From: an uncultured Cyclobacteriaceae bacterium
GTDB lineage: Bacteria > Bacteroidota > Bacteroidia > Cytophagales > Cyclobacteriaceae
Direction of reading: 5' to 3'
NCBI GenBank assembly: GCA_943788235.1
Contig: CALSPM010000005.1
Location: 520,001 to 584,000 of the forward strand
DNA length: 64,000 nucleotides
A model generated the notes under the pieces. That model searched no databases, had not been told where the DNA came from, and was given only the letters and a program-made list of their open reading frames with translations. Below, in pieces: positions 60,032 through 64,000 of the stretch. Every line of letters starts with the position of its first letter. Within the stretch, counting starts at the first letter, position 1. Made by a program: the position numbers and the translations under genes.

Positions 60032-60039
60032 TATATTTG
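60032..60039 (+). promoter_or_regulatory. candidate -7 box for rplS
   Basis: TATATTTG matches TAnnTTTG exactly, 39 bases before the rplS ATG. The expected -33 TTTG is not clear. Confidence 0.5.
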
Positions 60040-60078
60040 CCCTCCGTAAAGAGGAAACTCACGTAAAAGAGCAATATT

Positions 60079-60432
60079 ATGAGTGATTTAATAAAATTTG
60101 TAGAAGGACAAAACAGTCCAAAAAAAGAAGTTTTAAGTGTTTTTGGCTCTGGAGATACGATCAATGTACATTATAAAATCAAGGAAGGGAGCAAGGAGAG
60201 AATCCAGCAGTTTCAAGGAGTTGTTCTACAAATTAAGAACCGCAACAGTAGTGGCGAGACCTTCACGGTAAGAAAAATATCAAATGGCATTGCAGTAGAA
60301 AGAATTTTCCCATCTGGATCACCCAATGTTGACAAGATAGAGGTTTTGAGAAAGGGTAAAGTAAGACGAGCGAAACTTTATTATTTACGAAATCTAAAAG
60401 GTAAGGCAGCTAGAATAAAGGATAAAATTTAA
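60079..60432 (+). CDS. rplS: 50S ribosomal protein L19
   Basis: A 117-residue L19. [23 protein letters not shown] and [21 protein letters not shown] are family hallmarks, with the basic [15 protein letters not shown] near the end. It sits at the 30S-50S interface. The usual rpsP-rimM-trmD partners are absent, so here it is a single transcript with its own promoter box and terminator. Confidence 0.96.
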   Translation: MSDLIKFVEGQNSPKKEVLSVFGSGDTINVHYKIKEGSKERIQQFQGVVLQIKNRNSSGETFTVRKISNGIAVERIFPSGSPNVDKIEVLRKGKVRRAKLYYLRNLKGKAARIKDKI

Positions 60433-60460
60433 TACGCTTTATTTTCAATGATAAAAAAAA

Positions 60461-60486
60461 AGTCGACTTTTAAGTTGGCTTTTTTT
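60461..60486 (+). terminator. terminator after rplS
   Basis: Stem AGTCGACT (60461-60468) with AGTTGGCT (60473-60480), containing G-T wobbles, and a 4-base loop, followed by six T residues and preceded by an A run. It lies 28 bases after the rplS stop. Confidence 0.75.
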
Positions 60487-60499
60487 ATTTAGGGAAAAT

Positions 60500-61273
60500 A
60501 TGAAAATTTCATTTACAAAATATCAAGGAACGGGTAACGATTTTGTGCTTATTGATAATCGTACCGGATTGTTCCCAAAGGGAAACGTCGATCTGATACA
60601 GAGGTTGACAAAAAATAAGTTCGGTATAGGCGCGGATGGGCTTATTTTGGTTGAAAATCACTCCAGTCTTGATTTCGAAATGGTTTATTTTAATGCGGAT
60701 GGTAGTCAAAGCCTGTGTGGAAATGGCAGTAGATGTGTAGTTCAGTTCGCAAAAGATTTAGGCATCATAAAGAATCAAACGACCTTCAGTACCTACGATG
60801 GCGTGCACGATGCTTTTTTTCTAGAGGGATTGATTCATTTTAGTTTACAAGACCTCAATGAGATTTTATCAGGGGAGAATTATTTTTTCATTAATAATGG
60901 GTCTCCTCATTACGTTACTTTCGTAGCTGATGTGGAAAAAATTGATGTTGGGCATGCTGGAGCCGAGGTGAGGTACTCAAAAGAATTTGCCCCCGCAGGA
61001 ACTAATGTAAATTTTGTAGAAATTGATCACCCATTATTGAAAGTGAGAACTTATGAAAGGGGTGTAGAGGCTGAAACGCTTTCTTGCGGAACCGGTGTAA
61101 CAGCTTCAGCCATGGTAGCCGCATCCGCCTTCGAAATGGAGAGTCCGGTTACCATAGAGACTCAAGGTGGGCAACTCTTTGTTAGCTTTGTCAAAGAGGG
61201 ACCCACAAGTTTTAGTGATATTTATTTGGCAGGTACGGCGATAAAAGTTTTTGAAGGGAGTATTGATGTTTAA
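60500..61273 (+). CDS. dapF: diaminopimelate epimerase
   Basis: A 257-residue enzyme. The two catalytic Cys are C73 in LCGNGSRC and C196 in LSCGTGVTASA, and YQGTGNDFVLID opens the protein. It epimerises LL- to meso-diaminopimelate for lysine and peptidoglycan synthesis. The ATG is 14 bases after the rplS hairpin T run, so low read-through from rplS or a close promoter must drive it. Confidence 0.96.
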   Translation: MKISFTKYQGTGNDFVLIDNRTGLFPKGNVDLIQRLTKNKFGIGADGLILVENHSSLDFEMVYFNADGSQSLCGNGSRCVVQFAKDLGIIKNQTTFSTYDGVHDAFFLEGLIHFSLQDLNEILSGENYFFINNGSPHYVTFVADVEKIDVGHAGAEVRYSKEFAPAGTNVNFVEIDHPLLKVRTYERGVEAETLSCGTGVTASAMVAASAFEMESPVTIETQGGQLFVSFVKEGPTSFSDIYLAGTAIKVFEGSIDV

Positions 61274-61308
61274 TTTGATAGCAGGATCACTTAAAAACAT
61301 TAACTTTG
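61274..61308 (+). promoter_or_regulatory. candidate promoter of secA
   Basis: TTTG at 61274-61277 and TAACTTTG at 61301-61308, 23 bases apart (a little longer than the usual 19-20). The -7 box ends 28 bases before the secA ATG. Confidence 0.5.
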
Positions 61309-61336
61309 ACCTTGTTTTGCAATTATTATAAAGAAT

Positions 61337-64000
61337 ATGTTTGACTGGATTACAAAAGGGGTTGGCAAAGTTTTTGGGACCAAGGCGGATCGTGACTTAA
61401 AATTATTATTGCCTTATGTGGGCCTCATTAATAAGGAATTTTTAAAATTAGCGAAAATTTCTGATGACCAACTGAGAGGGAGGACTCAGGAATTAAAAAC
61501 CGTAATTGAAGATCGTTTACAAGTCACCGATGCTGAGCTTGGGGATTTACATGAAAAAGTAAATAACAATCCAGATTTAGACCTCAATCAAAAAGATGAT
61601 ATTTTTAAAAAAATAGATGCTTTAGAATTAGAGCGAAACCAACAATTAGAGGTTATTTTAGAGGACATCCTTCCACAGGCTTTCGCTGTGGTAAAAGAAA
61701 CTGCACGAAGATTTTCCGAGCAGGGACAACTTACGGTTTCGAAGACCGATCATGATGTTGAGCTCTCCAAAATGAAGGCCAACATAGAAATTAAAGGAGA
61801 TCAAGCGATTTGGCATAACAAATGGCTGGCCGCCGGAACGGACATTGAATGGAATATGATTCATTACGACGTTCAATTGGTTGGGGGAGTGGTGCTTCAT
61901 CAAGGAAAAATATCCGAAATGACGACGGGTGAAGGTAAAACGCTAGTCGCAACTTTGCCGGCCTTTCTCAACGCGCTTGCAGGTCGTGGGGTTCACATCG
62001 TAACCGTTAATGACTATTTGGCCAAAAGAGATTCCGAATGGAATGCCCCTTTATTTGAATTTCATGGCTTGAAGGTGGATTGCATAGATAAATATGGGCC
62101 TAATTCTGTAGAACGTCGGGCGGCTTATCAAAAAGATATTGTATATGGGACAAATAATGAGTTTGGATTTGATTATTTGCGAGACAATATGGCAAGGTCA
62201 ACAGAAGAACTGGTGCAGGGGAAACATCATTTTGCGATGGTTGATGAGGTTGATTCCGTACTTATAGACGATGCAAGAACTCCTTTGATCATTTCAGGAC
62301 CCATACCCAGAGGAGGATGAACATGAGTTTTATGAATTGAGACCGAGATTACAGAAACTGGTCGATGCCCAACGAAAATTAACTTCCGATTATCTCAATG
62401 AGGCTAAGAAACTGATAAAGGAAAACAACGAAAAAGAAGCGGGATTGCCTTTATTTAGGTCTTTTAGAGGACTGCCCAAATACAAACCTTTGATTAAGTT
62501 TTTAAGCGAGCCTGGCATGCGTCAAGTTTTGCAAAAAACTGAAAATATTTACTTGCAGGACAATCAGAAAATGATGCCTGAGGCGGACGAAACCTTATTT
62601 TTTACGATTGATGAAAAGCACAATTCAATAAATTTAACTGAAAAAGGAATTGATCTTATTACCCAAGATGGTGAAGATACGACTTTCTTTATTCTACCCG
62701 ATATTGCCATTGAGATCAATAAGTTAGAGCAGGATACTACAATAGATGAAAATGAGAAGTTGAAAGCTAAGGACACCATTATTCAAGATTACAATATTAA
62801 GTCTCAACGGATTCACTCAGTCAACCAACTTTTAAGGGCTTATTGTCTTTATGAGAAGGATACAGAATACATCGTCGTAGATTCAAAAGTTAAAATTGTC
62901 GATGAGCAGACCGGTCGAGTCATGGAAGGGCGAAGGTATGCCGATGGGTTACATCAAGCCATAGAAGCCAAGGAAAATGTTAAAGTAGAAGATGCTACTC
63001 AGACCTATGCGACTATTACGTTGCAAAATTATTTTAGAATGTACCATAAACTCGCTGGAATGACGGGTACCGCAGAGACAGAAGCGGGGGAATTTTGGGA
63101 TATTTATAAATTGGATGTGGTCGTATGCCCTACCAATAGACCCATTGTTCGCAAGGATATGGAAGATAAGGTCTATAAAACCATCCGTGAAAAGTTTAAT
63201 GCAGTGGTTGAGGAGGTTACCGAGCTTACTGCGATAGGAAGGCCAGTATTGGTGGGTACCACTTCAGTTGAAATATCTGAGTTGCTCAGTAGGATGCTAA
63301 AGTTGAAAAACATCAAGCATCAAGTATTGAACGCGAAGCAACATGCCAAGGAAGCAGACGTTGTTGGAGAAGCTGGAAAACCAGGAACGGTAACCATAGC
63401 CACCAATATGGCGGGCAGGGGTACAGATATAAAACTAACTCCAGAGTCAAAGGTAGCAGGAGGGTTGGCTATTATTGGAACCGAGCGTCATGAATCTAGA
63501 CGCGTGGATCGTCAGTTGAGGGGACGATCAGGAAGGCAAGGAGATGTGGGGTCTTCACAATTTTTTGTATCACTTGAAGATAATTTGATGCGGCTTTTTG
63601 GCTCCGATCGTATGGCGAAAATCATGGATCGATTAGGTCTTAAAGAAGGTGAGGTAATTCAGCACAGTATGATTACTAAGTCTATCGAAAGGGCACAAAA
63701 GAAAGTCGAGGAGAATAATTTTGCGACAAGAAAAGATTACTTGAATACGATGATGTCATGAATTCGCAGAGAGAGGTCATCTATAAACGTCGAAAAAACG
63801 CATTGTATGGTGAGCGATTGCAATTCGACATTATGAATATGCTCTACGACATTTGTGAGGACATGGCTCATATTAATAGGGTAGTGATTGACTCAGACGA
63901 ACTGAGACTTCAAGCGATCAGTAATTTGGGAATAGATTTTCAAATGAGCGCTGACGAATTACAGAAAATATCAGAATCTGCGTTGGCAGAAAAGTTATAT
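61337..64000 (+). CDS. secA: preprotein translocase ATPase SecA (partial, frame broken twice)
   Basis: SecA runs off the window end after about 888 codons; Bacteroidota SecA is near 1100. Walker A region [35 protein letters not shown] and the later [12 protein letters not shown] and GRSGRQGD motifs are intact. Break one: an extra G near 62315; removing it gives [14 protein letters not shown]. Break two: AAAA at 63731-63734 lacks one A; adding it gives [19 protein letters not shown], then open to 64000. It drives Sec-dependent export at the membrane. Both breaks look like read errors. Confidence 0.93.

Noticed and set aside
62315-63734. Programmed frameshifting as explanation for the secA and other breaks
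   Set aside because: No slippery heptamer with a downstream structure is visible, unrelated genes are affected, and both insertions and deletions occur.

Overview
The window is an AT-rich, gene-dense stretch of a Bacteroidota chromosome (class not certain; a marine Cytophagia or Saprospiria member would fit). The lineage call rests on a full-length SprA (type IX secretion/gliding), DUF4292 and DUF4837 proteins, a DoxX-type membrane protein of the Bacteroides BT_3928 kind, DUF1599, the folP-cdaA pair, atpD-atpC apart from the other ATP synthase genes, and repeated matches to the Bacteroidota promoter element TAnnTTTG. I see no prophage, insertion sequence, CRISPR array, tRNA or defence island. 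The content is overwhelmingly housekeeping.

Layout. 1-1233: 3' end of a 23S rRNA gene, a decayed 5S-like copy, the 5S gene and the rRNA terminator. 1270-6628: pxpABC (5-oxoproline use) converging on proS-nfeD-floA. 6754-9746: a Ser-rich exported protein and an OmpP1/FadL-like barrel. 9720-15070: DUF1599, DoxX-like protein and aroK on one strand; folP and cdaA on the other; then kbl and a small conserved protein. 15158-29162: threonine dehydrogenase (divergent from kbl), a crotonase, a flippase, a TPR protein, a DUF4292 lipoprotein, an EnvC-like protein, tatA, gatA, an MltD-like transglycosylase, a DUF4837 protein, maeB and ruvA. 29174-37669: sprA, gcvH and a TonB protein. 37808-45239: hutU facing hutH, a large unknown TPR membrane protein, gatC and an acyltransferase. 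45535-50984: a Na+-efflux-type ABC pair, a histidine kinase, an NA37 protein and a TIM-barrel isomerase. 51293-64000: atpD-atpC, an alkaline-phosphatase-fold membrane protein, a small membrane protein, an RluA enzyme, prfC, dnaK, rplS, dapF and secA (running off the end).

Six single-base frame breaks interrupt five conserved genes: atpD, secA (twice), maeB, the DUF4292 gene and the sulfatase-like gene. At least four of the six lie in short homopolymers and removing or adding one base restores the family sequence. Because essential atpD and secA are hit, sequencing or assembly error is far more likely than real pseudogenes, and these genes are annotated here across the breaks.

The most interesting non-coding signal is upstream of dnaK: a sigma-54-like -24/-12 element preceded by a perfect CTGACA-TTG-TGTCAG palindrome and two further half-sites. 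The decayed 5S copy with a preserved helix I-like pairing is the second. I did not find a convincing wholly new multi-gene system.
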